A DNA stretch of 64,000 nucleotides from Coenobita brevimanus (Eukaryota; Arthropoda; Malacostraca; Decapoda; Coenobitidae). Shown one piece after another: positions 39,681-50,868 of this stretch. The notes under the pieces are model-generated. The model was given only the letters and a program-made list of their open reading frames with translations, had not been told where the DNA came from and ran no database searches. Positions within the stretch are counted from its first letter, which is position 1; every line of letters begins with the position of its first letter. The translations under genes were made by a program, and so were the position numbers. The DNA lies in the NCBI GenBank assembly GCA_032717465.1, contig CM064670.1, positions 19,261,939 to 19,325,938 on the forward strand, given 5' to 3'.

Positions 39681-39829
39681 AAAAACCTAAATAAATAAAT
39701 AAAATAATAAGAAACAAATAATTAAAATAAAAAAAAATCATGCCATGGAGGTCTGATAAAATGAAAAGTGTAGTTGCAGACATGCATTATCGCTGGAAGG
39801 ACTGTAGCACTAGTCGAACGGAAGTACTC

Positions 39830-40578
39830 CCGAGGTGGATGATGATGATGAAAGCTGGAGCTCCCGTTTCAACAGCCCTCACGACTAGCTCCTGACCTTT
39901 TCAGTGTTTCCATGACAAGGGGAGTGGGTCAGCACACTCTCCTATACCGGTATATTTTCTTTTAACAGCCTCACCAAACTACATGCACATTACATACACA
40001 CTTCCTGTCCCAAAATGTGCAAAAAGGATGTCTAAATACCCACCTCTGGAGTCCCCTGTCGAGGGGGCGGGGGATCACATATGCCCCACCATTTGCCCCT
40101 CTCCCGGTAACGACCAAGTGCGATGTATGGAACTATTCTCCGACTCCTTATGTATTCCTGCAACATTCGTGGTCTTTCCTCTAATTTTCTCTCTGCTGAA
40201 CACCCTTTATCCTGTAAACCTCACCTTCTCCTCACTGAGGCTCTTCTTTGCATTGTCTTAATTTCCTTACACTTACTTCAAAGCCATATGTGGTTGCTGT
40301 ATTTGTGAACGCAACAACATACCGTACCTTGCTTTCTTGTGCCTAAGCTTGAATCCTGTGAAGTCTCTGGCTTCGGACATCTTGTTTTCCTCTGACTAAA
40401 TATATCTGTGCTATGTATTTACCCAGTAATTCTACTCACTAAAAAAAAAAAAATCAATATTTTATTTCAAAGACAGAGCACATTCCATCTATATTCCATT
40501 TCTCTGAATCTCCATTCTAGGAGATTTCAATGTCCAGCACCACCTTTGGCTCTCCTCTCCATTTACAAATCCACATGG
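39830..40578 (+). mobile_element. LINE-A copy A4: 5' UTR and endonuclease start
   Basis: It begins with GAGGTGGATGATGATGATGA (compare A2 minus near 20895), has one monomer-like unit (TTTCAACAGCCCTCACGACT), TTTTCAGTGTTTCC, CCCTCTCCCGGTAACGACCA, then the first EN motif NIRGLSSNFLS near 40160. After a gap it resumes at ILGDFNVQ (about 40515) and stops at 40578 against LINE-D. Decayed by stops and indels. Confidence 0.75.
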
Positions 40579-41631
40579 CGTACAGAAGGTGATGGATATG
40601 ATTTTGATGAGCTAAGAAATGATGAGAAAACGAAGAAGTTTCGGTGGGAATGTAGGAAGAGGTTTCTGGTCCTGCAGACTTTGATGGAATCTGAAGACAA
40701 TGATATTAATCAAATGTGGAGAGAGGTAAAACAGGTTTTGCATGAGAGTGCTATGGTTACTATTATGAAAAAGCAAAAAGCGAGAAGGAAAAAGTGGATG
40801 TCAGATGAAACATGGAATGCAATTCAGAAAACGAAGGAGGCGAAGTTGAGAAGTGAAGAACAACATGCTGATGGCCAGGTAGCTGAAGTATTTAAAGGAA
40901 AGTACTGAAGTATACATTCTGAAGTAAAATGACTCACTAGACGTGATAAGCGGAGGCTGTATGATGAAAAGGCAAAAGAGACAGAAATTAAGTAAAAATG
41001 ACGGTCAGAGCACAAGAGCAGTGTATCAGGCCATAGAGGAGTTAACTGGGACTGAAAAGAGAAGGAAGGAATGAAATACCCATATGAGATAGAAATGGTA
41101 ACTTGATGACTGAAGATCTCGATATAAAAGGAAGGTGGAAGGAGCATTTTGAATCTGTTCTAAATAGACCAATCCCAGCCGAAGAGGACATTTTGCCAGC
41201 CGAGAGAGATTTGCAGATAGAAACAGGGGATATAACCTAGGAAGAGGTAGCAAAATCTATGAAGGAGTTAGAGAATTTTAAGGCCCCAGTAGAGGATCGA
41301 ATATTTCCAGAAATGCTTAAGGTGAAGAATGAAGAGTTGATGAATGTGCTTTTGAAACATTTTAATGTGGCTTGGAATAATGGTGGAATTCCAGAAGAGT
41401 TTAAAAAATGGTGTGATTATAAAAATACCAAAAAAGGGAGATTTAAGTTTCTGTGGAAATTGGAGGGGGATAACTTTGACACCTGTAGCTGCAAAAGTCT
41501 TTTTCAAAATCTTGTTGAACGGAATAGAGCCAGTAATTGATAAAATTTTAAGAGAAAAACAAGCGAGATTTAGAAAGGGTCGAGGCTGTAATAATCAAAT
41601 TTTTATTGTAAGGCATCTAATGCAACAAGCT
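40579..41631 (+). mobile_element. LINE-D 5' part: EN-RT linker and RT start
   Basis: A linker (open 40408-40908) includes RRKKWMSDETWNAIQKTKEA. After several stops the RT begins: IPKKGDLSFCGNWRGITL near 41420, LREKQARFRKGRGCNNQIF near 41552 and RHLMQQA at 41611-41631. There the LTR element interrupts it, and the same frame resumes at 50874. Motifs fit EN-RT LINEs of the RTE/CR1-like type; the clade is unresolved. Confidence 0.7.
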
Positions 41632-42966
41632 TGTCACAAAATCGCGCGAGCGTATTTATAAATTCGTGATATTGTACTTTAGTGTGAAAACCACGAATTC
41701 TAGTGGAATTCCCGCTGGGCATCACTCAGTTCAACCGTCCTCGTATTCACTCGATCGGGATGATTTTCAGAACATTTCTCACGGTTTCACAAGTGATCAT
41801 TCTTATGCACGACATTAGTGCCTTCACTGAGTGATTTATTGTGAGAGTATATTGCTCACCCTCTCTCGTTGACCGTTGACTTAGGCCACGCCTACTTCCT
41901 GCAAACTCGGCCAGCCCCTACCACTTTCACCTGTTTGAATTTAGTCAGCTTTCAGTCGTTGCAAGAATAGGACCGTTTGTGCCCAGCGTAAGGCAGCGCC
42001 GCGTTGTACAACGAGTTCCTGAATCTCCACCTAGACGGTGAATTGGCGAAGCGGGCTTAGCTATTTGCAGCGTTTGATGTCCAGCACAGGCACCCAGTCT
42101 TTTCGCTCAGCTCCCCTCCACTAACTAATGTCGAGAGACAGGGCAGTGATGATTCGGCCAGCCCCAACCTCTTTCAACTGTTTTTTAGTCAGCTTTGAGT
42201 CGTCGCGAGAATAGGACTGTTTGTGCCCAGCGTAAGGCAGTGCCGCCATTGTACAGTGAGTTCCTGAATCTCCACCTAGACGGTGAATTGGCGAAGCGGG
42301 CTTAGCAATTTGCAGCGTTTGATGTCCAGCACAGGCGCCCAGTTTTTTCACTCAGCTCCCCTCCACTGACCAGTATTTCTTTTCATTTTTCTAGGCTTAA
42401 GTGTGTTTAGCTTTTGAATGAGCGATTAAGTGTATTCTCCTTGTTATTTTGAATTCATTTTTGAGATTCACATACCGGTAACATAAATTTATTTTCAGTG
42501 TAATCAATAAATTTACAGTTCTTTTCTTTGAGCTTAATGTAATTAAACTCGTGTTTTATTTCTTCACATTAAACTTATTTTAGTTGCCGCTCCTAGTTTG
42601 CACAAACTCTTTACATTATCCTTAACTGGTACTTATGCAAGTTCTTTTGTATCAAACTTAAATCCGTTGTGCCAGCCAGGAGTTTGCATCAGCAAAGAAC
42701 CTGTTTATTATTATTAGCATTAGTTATTGATTGTCAGGTGTGGAGTCACTTTCTCAAGAGGCTAACAGTACTACAAACAGCAATCGTAAGTAATTAGTCT
42801 CTGCTGTGTACTGTTGAGAAAGTTTATACATTCTCGTCTTTAGAGAATCGGCGAAGTAAGCCGGCATAAAGTAAACTTACTGCTTGATTTTCACAAGTCA
42901 ATTCCTTGTCTCTATTCACAAGTAACATCTACCATTATTAATTCTTCAATTTACATCCCTCTGTGA
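41632..42966 (+). mobile_element. 5' LTR of a Ty3/gypsy element
   Basis: It begins TGTCACAAAATCGCG and ends CCCTCTGTGACA (TGTCAC/GTGACA inverted ends). It is collinear with the 3' LTR (46290-50868) once insertions there are removed. It contains two 247-base tandem units (from 41909 and 42156, marked by GGCCAGCCCC, TTTGTGCCCAGCG, GGCGAAGCGGGCTTAG). TGGCGACCTC follows immediately after two bases and could be the primer-binding site. LTR differences (for example GTGATATTG/GTGACATTG) show that the insertion is not young. Confidence 0.85.
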
Positions 42967-43323
42967 CATCTGGCGACCTCATTCCAGGATATTAACTCCT
43001 AGCTCTAAAGTTATTAACGAGATAATACTCACTCAGTCATATCTAGGTACCGGGTATTTATCATTAAAGTCTATAGGCACTATCTTACTGGTGGTTATTG
43101 ATTCATTTCTATTAATTTTACGTAATAGTTTTCCCAGTCAGTTGCTTCTTTTTAAATTTTCTTTCTTTACCAGTTTAACTAGATAAAACTGGTCACCACC
43201 AACCTATGCCTACATTCTTTACTCTTGATTATTGGCATTTCTCTGCAATACAGCAGTCAGTACTCACTCTTTAGCCCATTCAGCCTTAGTTGAGTTAGCA
43301 TCATGACTACTAATATATATGTA

Positions 43324-43612
43324 CACTCGATCAAAAAAGTATCGGTGCACAACATGTGTGAAACATTTGGGACCACAGAACGAAGGTCACTGAAATATTA
43401 GTATCCGACCTACCACACGCTGGTAGCCCTGATGTCGGGAGGTGTTATATATCGCCAACTAGCAATATCCTCTTGCAGACATATAGCAAATGTAATGTTT
43501 ATATAGACAAACACTGATGATACACAGTGAGACGATGGTAATGTCAGCAGTTGTTCGATCCTTTTCGGTAGGCATCGCACCCCCTGTGCACCGATACTTT
43601 TTTGATCGAGTG
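43324..43612. mobile_element. Tc1/mariner-type MITE, 289 bp
   Basis: Perfect 27-base terminal inverted repeats lie at 43324-43350 (starting CACTCGATCAAAAAAGTA) and 43586-43612, flanked by TA dinucleotides (43322-43323, 43613-43614), the expected target duplication. There is no coding capacity. It sits between the LTR and the gag start of the gypsy element. Confidence 0.9.
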
Positions 43613-43629
43613 TACACGAAGCCAAAGAT

Positions 43630-44722
43630 ATGGGGCTTAGTGACCCTGAACAAATCAAGGAGTACGTGCTTTCACGGTTTAGTTACGAGCAGCAACATGA
43701 GAATGATGCTCGTGAAGAGCATCGAATTCAGCATGAGGAACGCGAGAGAACATGAACACAAGCGAGAACAACGTGAACACGAGCGAGAACAACGTGAACA
43801 CGAGCAAAAACAACGTGAATAAAAGCTAGAACAACGCGAAAGAGAACGTGAATACGAGCGAGAACAACGAGAACACGAATGTGCCGAGCGCGAGGCACGT
43901 GAGAAACATGAACTTGAGATGCTGAAGCTCAAGCAAAAGTCTCTGGCCTCAGACACATCTGGTGCAGCCAACCCAAGCTCCACGAGCTCTCTCCCTACAC
44001 ATGTTCTGGCGACCCCACACATCAAGCTTCCTCCATACAAGGAAGGCAAGCAAATCGAGCCATTCAGAGCTCATTTTGAAGACATGGTTCAGCTGTACCA
44101 GCTAGATGAGGCAGCTAAGTGGCTCCAGTTTCTTAGATTGTTTGAGGGCCCTGCCCTCGATATTCTCCACAAAATTCGTGGAGACAATCTCACATATGAA
44201 ATGATGAAGGCCACACTCGTCAAAGAGTACGGTCTCACAGTTCATGAAGCCATGAGTCAGTTTATGAGGGTACATCTACAAGAAAAGGAGACTGCTGTTC
44301 AGTTTCTTGATCGGCTTACTGCTTACTTAGACGAGTGGATGGAGAAAGATGACACTCCTCCCACGCGAGAGGGGATAATTGACCTTATGCTGCGCAATCA
44401 GCTAGAAAAGTCGTGGCCTGCTGAGCTTACGGCTCAGCTTAAGATCTGCCAGGTAAGGGATGCCAGCCAAGTGGTGGAGAAGGCTGATGCATTCTTCACT
44501 GAGTACGGGTATCAAACTCGTAAGCAACACACCTGGAACAGGAAAGCTGACAAATCTGGGAAACCGTCTCAGACTGAACCCCAGCAACAAGGCCGTTCTC
44601 AGAATAATGGCCAAGGTCCAAACAAACTGCAAAAGAAGGACCAGGGGCAAAACACCCAGAAACCTGAGTGGAAGTGGTACGACAAGTACCCTAACCAGCA
44701 GCAGTATCAGCCACGCAATTGA
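43630..44722 (+). pseudogene. gag of the Ty3/gypsy element
   Basis: ATG at 43630. About 38 codons in, the frame shifts near 43745 into a repetitive charged coiled coil (REQREHE-type heptads), with an in-frame TAA near 43820. From about 43823 it is open to TGA 44720-44722. The core (LPPYKEGKQIEPF near 44028; YQLDEAAKWLQFL near 44098; an alpha-helical SCAN-like region to about 44480) is typical of gag in this group, followed by a Gln-rich basic tail. No CCHC knuckle is visible. Gag would form the particle. One frameshift and one nonsense codon disable this copy. Confidence 0.75.
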
Positions 44723-44755
44723 CAGTCAGGACAATCCTTTTCAGCACCAGCCCCA

Positions 44756-45418
44756 GTGCATCGGAAGCAGGAGGCGAACGCAGCCTTCATTCCTCAACAG
44801 CAGTATGGTGGTGTCGTCCCTAGCAGTAGGGGTACTTCCCCACAGTTCACTAGTTCCTCAGCGACAGTTAACCCTTCTCCACAGGTGGTCAATGCTCCAA
44901 CTCCTCAGATGGTGAGCATGACTCCTCAGGCATCTAGTTCTCAGGGCACCATGTTTGCCGCATCATTTATTCAGCAGCCTCATCAGTGGCTGGCTGCTTC
45001 CTGCACAGGCCCTCCCACAGGCAACAGTGCCTTCCTTGTTCAGCCAGGGTTTGTGGGAGGCATTCCTGCGAAGGTCCTGAGAGACAATGGTTCCTCAGGT
45101 TGCTCTGTCAAGCAGAGTCTAGTTCGGCTTGAGGAATACAAAGGTCGACAGATCCAAGCTCAGCTTATTGATGGATCAGTGAGATTGTTCCCTGAGGCAC
45201 GAATCCAGGTGGCATCTCCATTTTACACTGGTACGACACTTGCAGTTGTCATGTCAGAACCTTTATTTGACCTTATTATAGGCAATATTCCAGGTGCCGA
45301 GTATAGTTGCACCATAGATGACGCTACTCTGACTTCGGCTCCTGTAACACGAGCCATGGCCAAGGCTCCAAACTGTCACCCCGGTGACCATTGCATCGCC
45401 GCAAGATCTGATTTGTAG
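44756..45418 (+). pseudogene. Retropepsin-like protease of the Ty3/gypsy element
   Basis: The 220-codon frame starts with a Gln/Pro/Ser-rich segment. The protease core follows from about 45045, with the catalytic-loop position reading RDNGSSG (the usual DTG/DSG is DNG here), then QLIDGSVRLFPEARI and PLFDLIIGNIPGAEY, a hallmark of gypsy proteases. It would cleave the Gag-Pol polyprotein. The catalytic Asp is kept but the following Thr/Ser is Asn. It ends in VTRAMAKAPN and a stop; a linker continues in the next frame. Confidence 0.75.
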
Positions 45419-45780
45419 CCAAGATGTTGTCCAAGAACAACATTCTGACCCGACACTTGCTGCCGTGCAGAAGAAACAAAAGGGTAGAATGATTAAGTAC
45501 TCATGGGGAGGTCAAGCCAGGTTCCTTCACAACAAGGACAACTGTACCGTGAATCACGAACACCCCAGGGCGAGGTTCGACTGCAGTTTGTCGTTCATGC
45601 TAAGTATCGCCAAGCAGTGTTAGAATGGGGTCATTGTTCAGCCTCAAGTCACATGGGCAAAAGGAAAACCCAGAGCTGTATCTGTGCTGACTTTTTCTGG
45701 TCAGGAATGGGAAAAGAATTTGTAGCATATGTACTGACTGCCAGGCAGAGAGAGAGAAATTGTAATTTAATAAAAATTGT
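45384..45780 (+). pseudogene. Integrase N-terminal zinc-binding fragment
   Basis: A linker (HSDPTLAAVQKK near 45448) leads to the zf-H2C2-type region: FVVHAKYRQAVLEWGH, then SSHMGKRKT, then FFWSGMG (usual FYWPG), with the Cys pair ICSICTDC in an adjacent frame near 45718-45750. Residues are split over at least two frames. The integrase core (DDE) is absent. The fragment follows protease directly, with no RT between. Confidence 0.65.
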
Positions 45781-46501
45781 TTGTCTCACTGACACTTTTG
45801 ATGCTCCACCTTGATTGCTCGCAGGTGCAGCTGGCGGGTATAGCAATTTTGTCGTGCTGATCAGCTGATTGTCTCTGCCACATGCTTCCGCCTCTTCTCT
45901 TCCATCTCATCGCCTCTATTTACTATTGATTTGTACTAAATAATTTTACACGTAGGTACAGTTACACCACAACTGTCACACCTACACCGTGTATTACCGG
46001 TACATAAATCACGCTACATAACAATTAGTAATTAATGTAAATGTAGCAAACTTTTTGCTCAGTTTGACCTGAGTACAGGATTTTTCACCGTCGTCACGGA
46101 GTTTTGTCCTCAAGCTTGCTTCTATTAACGTAAATACGATTTTTTTTTCGCTCATGGGCGACTGTGATTTTCTTCTGTAGCAGGATAGTACACACACCAC
46201 AGTGTGAATCATGTGTGACTGAGTTAGGATTTATATGAATGTATATCGAAAAATTTTCTGAAGAAAAATTTTATTTTGATTGGGCATAATGTCACGAATT
46301 TGTGTGAGCGTATTTATAAATTCGTGACATTGTACTTTAGAGAGAAAACCACGAATTCTAGTGGAATTCCCGCTGGGCATCACTCAGTTCAACCGTCCTC
46401 GTATTCACTCAATCGGGATGGTTTTCAGAACATTTCTCACTGTTTCGCAAGTGATCATTCTTCTGCACGACATTAGTGCCTTCACTGAGTGATTCATTGT
46501 G

Positions 46502-49266
46502 AATCACGCTTGTTCTAACGCTGTCCGCAACAAGGAGAGGGCTTATAAAAGGTACCGGAGCCAACCCACCCCTGAATCACATCTTTAATACATTTCTGCC
46601 CGGAATCGTCCTAAGTCTGTTCTTTGCTCTGCTAAAAATAATTTCATCTGTACAAAATGTTCTCAACTCTCCAACTCAAACTCTTCCCGCTCCTTCTGGC
46701 ACCTTGCTAAAAACCTTTCTAACAACTTTACCTCATCATCCTTCCCTCCTCTTTTCTACTCTGATGGCTCTGTAGCTATTTCTTCTACTGATAAAGTAGA
46801 TCTCTTCGCTCAGACTTTCTCCTCCAATTCCACCTTAGACGATTCCGGTGCTGTTCCTCCATCACTTCCCCCCTCTGACTTCCTCATGGCTAACATTGAA
46901 ATTTCTTCTGCTGATGCATTTTCTGCCATTGCTGGCCTCAGTACTAATAAAGCATATGGGCCTGATGGAGTCCCTCCTGTTGTTCTCAAGAACTGTGCTT
47001 CTGTGCTTACACCCTGCCTAGGCAAACTCTTTCGCCTTTGTCTGTCAACTTGTACCTTTCCTTCTTGCTGGAAGTTTGCTCTCATTCAGTCAGTCCCAAA
47101 GAAGGGTGACTATTCCCAACCCTCTAACTATCGCCCAATTGCTTTAACATCCTGTATCTCAAAAGTTTTTGAGTCAATTCTTAATAGAAAAATTTTAAAG
47201 CATCTTTCCTATCACAACCTTCTTTCTGATCGTCAGTATGGGTTCAGTCAGGGACGCTCCACAGGCGATCTTCTCACCTACCTTTCAGACTCCTGGTCAT
47301 CCTCCTTTCGGGACTTTGGCGAAAGCTTTGCCATTGCACTTGACATCTCAAAGGCTTTCGATCGAGTCTGGTATAAATCTTTAATTTCCAAACTGCCCTC
47401 TTACGGTTTCTATCCCTCTTTCTGTGCCTTCATCTCTAGCTTCCTTTCTGGTCATTCTATAGCCGCTGTTGTAGACGGCTATCGTTCTTCTCCTTGATCT
47501 ATTAATAGTGGTGTTCCTCAGGGCTCTGTCCCATCACCAACTCTCTTCCTTTTATTCATCAGCCACGCAATTGACCTTCTAAGCTGTACATCTAATCCTA
47601 TCCACTCATACGCTGATGACTCCACCCTTCACCTTTACATTCGATTCCCACAACGTCCATCTCAGCAGTTACTTCAGCAGGCAAGGGATGAGGCTATGGC
47701 ACACCTAATGTCTGACTTGGCTCGTATCTCTGACTGGGGTAAAAATAATGTTTTTTTTTAATGCATCAAAGACTCAGTTTTTCCACCTATCAACCCGACA
47801 AAATCTTCCACAGGTATACCCATTAACCCGCCCCGTCCCGGCCACTTTTCGACCACTGGTACCCCCCAATCCCGGGCAATTTTCGACCTTTTTTTTTTTG
47901 CTAAAACTTTCGCTTTTGGTGAGAAACATCGAAAATTCATAGAGAAATCGCTCACCTGAGGTTTAAAATACTCATTACAGGTAGGAGAGCCTCCTTACCT
48001 TACTGGGTTTTCTATCAGGCTGGCACCAAAGAAAACGAGTTCTATGGGAGGATAACTATTTCACACCACTCATAAACGGTATTTATTTATTTACTGTTAC
48101 GAATTTATATGTAGTACAAGAGTATATTGGTTTTCAAGCAGTAATATAGGCATTATAAGCATTGGTTCACTCACTAATACCTGACCTTTTTTTGCCACAT
48201 TACCTGATCATCATTTCTAACTGTTTCTTCCTTTAATGCTATGTAAAGTTTGTCCTCCACATTGTCATTGATTGGGGAATCACTCTGGCCCTGAATTTCG
48301 TACCGTGGCATGACATGGCTATACTGGCCAGGTCACTGATAACAGGTGAATTGCTGAGAAAAGGGCATGCAGGGGGGGGAGGAGGTCATGCTGGGTAAGG
48401 CACTGTCTCTGCCTGGCATCTTGTTGAGGAAGGTGTCCCGTGTATACGTACCAAAAATGACTCACGAAAATTGAAAATTGTGGAAATTATGAACCTTGCA
48501 ATTGCAGGACGTTGAAGTACGTCCTCGGGACGGCGCGGGTTAATGTTTAATAATACTCAACTTAATCCTGCATCATCCTTGAACATGTTTGGGCTTTCAT
48601 TTGCTCGGGATTTGTCTTAGAAAGATCATATTACATCTCTTGTAAAATCTGCTTCCAAGCGATTGGGTGTGCTAAGCCGACTCCGTTCCTTCTTTGCCCC
48701 TGCACAATTGTTGACTCTATACAGGGGTTTTATCTGCCCCTGTGTGGAGTACAACTCTCATGTGTGGGGAGGCTCCCCACATACAGCTCTTCTCAACAGG
48801 GTGGAGTCAAAGGCTTTTCGTCTCATTAACTCTCCCCCTCTTACTGACTCCCTTCAACCTCTGTCTCTTCGCCGCAATGTTGCATCTTTATCTCTTTTCT
48901 ATCGCTGCTTCAATGGTCATTGTTCTTCTGAACTGTCTGCATGCATTCCTTCACTTCTACGACGGGTGCATAGCATCTGTCTAGCAGCAAACTCTCACCC
49001 CTTTTCTGTCCAACTCTGTAATGCAAGAGTTAACCGTTACTCCCAGTCCTTCATTTATGCAACAGGTCAGCTGTGGAACTGTCTCCCTCTGTCTGTATTT
49101 CCTGCTTCCTATAATCTCCAGTCTTTCAAACGCAGTGTGTCCAGGCATCTCGAAATGAATGGATCTTGAATTTGGCTCTATCTTGTATTTTGTTTTTCAC
49201 TTGGAAGGAACAGTTTTGCAGGCTCATGGCCTTTGGTTCCTTCTTCCTCACATAAAAAAAAAAAAA
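46502..49266 (+). mobile_element. LINE-A copy A6 inside the 3' LTR
   Basis: It is 5'-truncated in the EN-RT linker (AATCACGCTTGTTCTAACGC), with a linker and RT frame open from 46886 to 47497 (KAYGPDGVPP; DISKAFDRVWYKSL), then YADDS near 47611. The piggyBac-like insertion (47827-48539) interrupts it, and it resumes as the C-terminal frame 48663-49169. The 3' UTR ends CCTCACAT and A13. A TGA at 47497 and small indels break the frame. An 11-base insertion near 47563 is discussed in the findings. Confidence 0.85.
47827..48539. mobile_element. piggyBac-like TTAA element, 713 bp
   Basis: It is flanked by TTAA at 47823-47826 and 48540-48543, while copy A5 has an uninterrupted CCACTAATGTTTAA at the same point. 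Ends CCCGCCCCGTCCCG and CGGGACGGCGCGGG are inverted repeats with one mismatch in 14. A subterminal direct repeat (CCCGG.CA.TTTTCGACC) lies near 47837 and 47870. TTAA duplication and CCC-starting ends are piggyBac hallmarks. No full transposase is present; a short minus-strand stretch (YEIQGQSDSPINDNVEDKLY near 48285) looks codon-like but is not recognised. Confidence 0.8.
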
Positions 49267-49965
49267 CTCTCGTTGACTGTTGACTTAGGCCACGCCTACT
49301 TCCTGCAAACTTAGCCAGCCCCTACCTCTTTCAACTGTTTGAATTTAGTCAGCTTTCAGTTGTCGCAAGAATAGGACCGTTTGTGCCCAGCGTAAGGCAG
49401 CGCCACATTGTACAGAGAGTTCCTGAATCTCCACCTAGACGGTGAATTGGCAAAGCGGGCTTAGCTATTTGCAGCGTTTGATGTCCAGCACAGGCGCCAA
49501 GTCTTTTCGCTTGGCTCCCCTCCACTGACCAGTGTTGAGAGACAGGGCAGAGGTGATTTGGCCAGCCCCTACATCTTTCAACTGTTTTTTAGTCAGCTTT
49601 GAGTCATCGCGAGAATAGGACCATTTGTGCCCAGCGTATGGCAGCGCTGCCGTTGTACAGAGAGTTCCTGAATCTCCACCTAGACAGTGAATTGGCGAAG
49701 CGGGCTTAGCGATTTGCAGCGTTTGATGTCCAGCACAGGTGCCCAGTCTTTTCACTCGGCTCCCCTCCACTGACCAGTATTTCTTTTCATTTTTCTAGGC
49801 TTAAGTGTGTTTAGTTTTTGAATGAGCGAGAGAGTGTATTCTCCTTGTTATTTTGAATTCATTTTTGGGATTCACATAACATAAATTTATTTTCAGTGTA
49901 ATCAATAAATTTACAGTTCTTTTCTTTGAGCTTAATGTAATTAAACTCGTGTTTTATTTCTTCAC

Positions 49966-50451
49966 CCCCTGGGGGTAGGGGGGTTTCAAGAATACTCCCC
50001 CAGTATCCCTGCTTGTCGTACGAGGCGACTAAAAGGGTTGGTGGTGGGTTAGTGCCCCACCCCGTAAAAAGAACTAACTAAAAAAGCGAATAAAGCGCCT
50101 CGGACCCGGACGGACCATACGTTGACGACTAAGAAACGGACAAAGGACATCCTGTTTTAATCTATCTATCTTTAGGAGAAATACACTGAGGTGGTTTGGA
50201 CATGTGGAGAGAATGAAGAATGAAAGACTGACTAAGACGGTGTATGTAGGTGAGGTGGAGGGAGGGAGAGGGAGGGGTAGACCGAGGATGAGGTGGAGGG
50301 ATGGAGTTGAGAGGTATATGAGGGAGGGGGGGTGAGTTGGGGGGAGGGTAGTCAAATGGTGGGTGACAGAGTGACTTGGAGGCGTTTTGTCTGCGGCCCC
50401 CCTTTGCGGGATTAGGGCGTCGGGCTATAGATAGATAGATAGATAGATAGA
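49966..50451 (+). mobile_element. Short LINE-B derivative with 14-bp target duplication
   Basis: The perfect 14-mer TTTTATTTCTTCAC flanks it (49952-49965 and 50452-50465). The empty site is intact in the 5' LTR (42554-42567). The first 200 bases (CTGCTTGTCGTACGAGGCGA, CTAAAAGGG) are a head that occurs nowhere else here. The last 280 are the LINE-B C-terminus and 3' UTR (RRNTLRWFGH-like near 50175; GGCGTCGGGCTATAG) with an (ATAG)n tail. TATCTATCTATC marks the join near 50160. It reads as an internally deleted LINE, or a SINE borrowing a LINE-B tail. Confidence 0.8.
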
Positions 50452-50868
50452 TTTTATTTCTTCACATTAAACTTATTTTAGTTGCTGCTCCTAGTTTGCA
50501 CAAACTCTTTTCATTATCCTTAACTGGTACTTATGCAAGTTCTTTTGTATCAAACTTAAATCCGTTGTGCCAGCCAGGAGTTTGCATCAGCAAGAACCTG
50601 TTTATTATTATTAGCATTAGTTATTGATTGTCAGGGGTGGAGTCACTTTCTCGAGAGGCTAACAGTACTACAAACAGCACTTGTGAGTAATTAGTCTCTG
50701 CTGTGTACTGTTGAGAAAGTTATAAATTTTCGTCTCTAGAGAATCGGTGAAGTAAGCAGGCATAAATTAAACTTACTGCTTGATTTTCACAAGTCAATTC
50801 CTTGTCTCTATTCACATGTAACATCTAGCATATTTAATTCATAAATTCACACACATCCCCCCGTGACA

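Larger units (their letters stand above)
42967..46289 (+). mobile_element. Internal region of the Ty3/gypsy element
   Basis: About 3.3 kb between the LTRs carry a MITE, a broken gag, a protease and the zinc-binding part of integrase. I find no RT, RNase H or integrase core. About 500 bases after the integrase fragment (45800-46289) hold nothing recognisable. The element is non-autonomous as it stands. Confidence 0.8.
46290..50868 (+). mobile_element. 3' LTR of the Ty3/gypsy element, split by two insertions
   Basis: It begins TGTCACGAATTTGTG and ends CCCCCCGTGACA. LTR sequence is at 46290-46501, 49267-49965 and 50452-50868. LINE-A6 (46502-49266) and a short LINE-B (49966-50451) occupy the rest. 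Relative to the 5' LTR, about 19 bases are missing at the A6 insertion point. The two 247-base tandem units are at about 49313 and 49560. Outside, TAGCT (50869-50873) matches AAGCT (41627-41631) at four of five bases as target duplication. Confidence 0.85.

Noticed and set aside
41268..41507. Minus-strand 79-codon ORF and similar antisense ORFs within LINEs
   Set aside because: They are antisense shadows of RT coding sequence.
43410..43658. Minus-strand ORF across the MITE and gag start
   Set aside because: It overlaps a MITE terminus and is antisense to gag.
45370..45450. A simple RT deletion between protease and integrase as the only explanation
   Set aside because: A known gypsy clade has integrase before RT, so the deletion is more likely downstream. 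Kept open as a finding.
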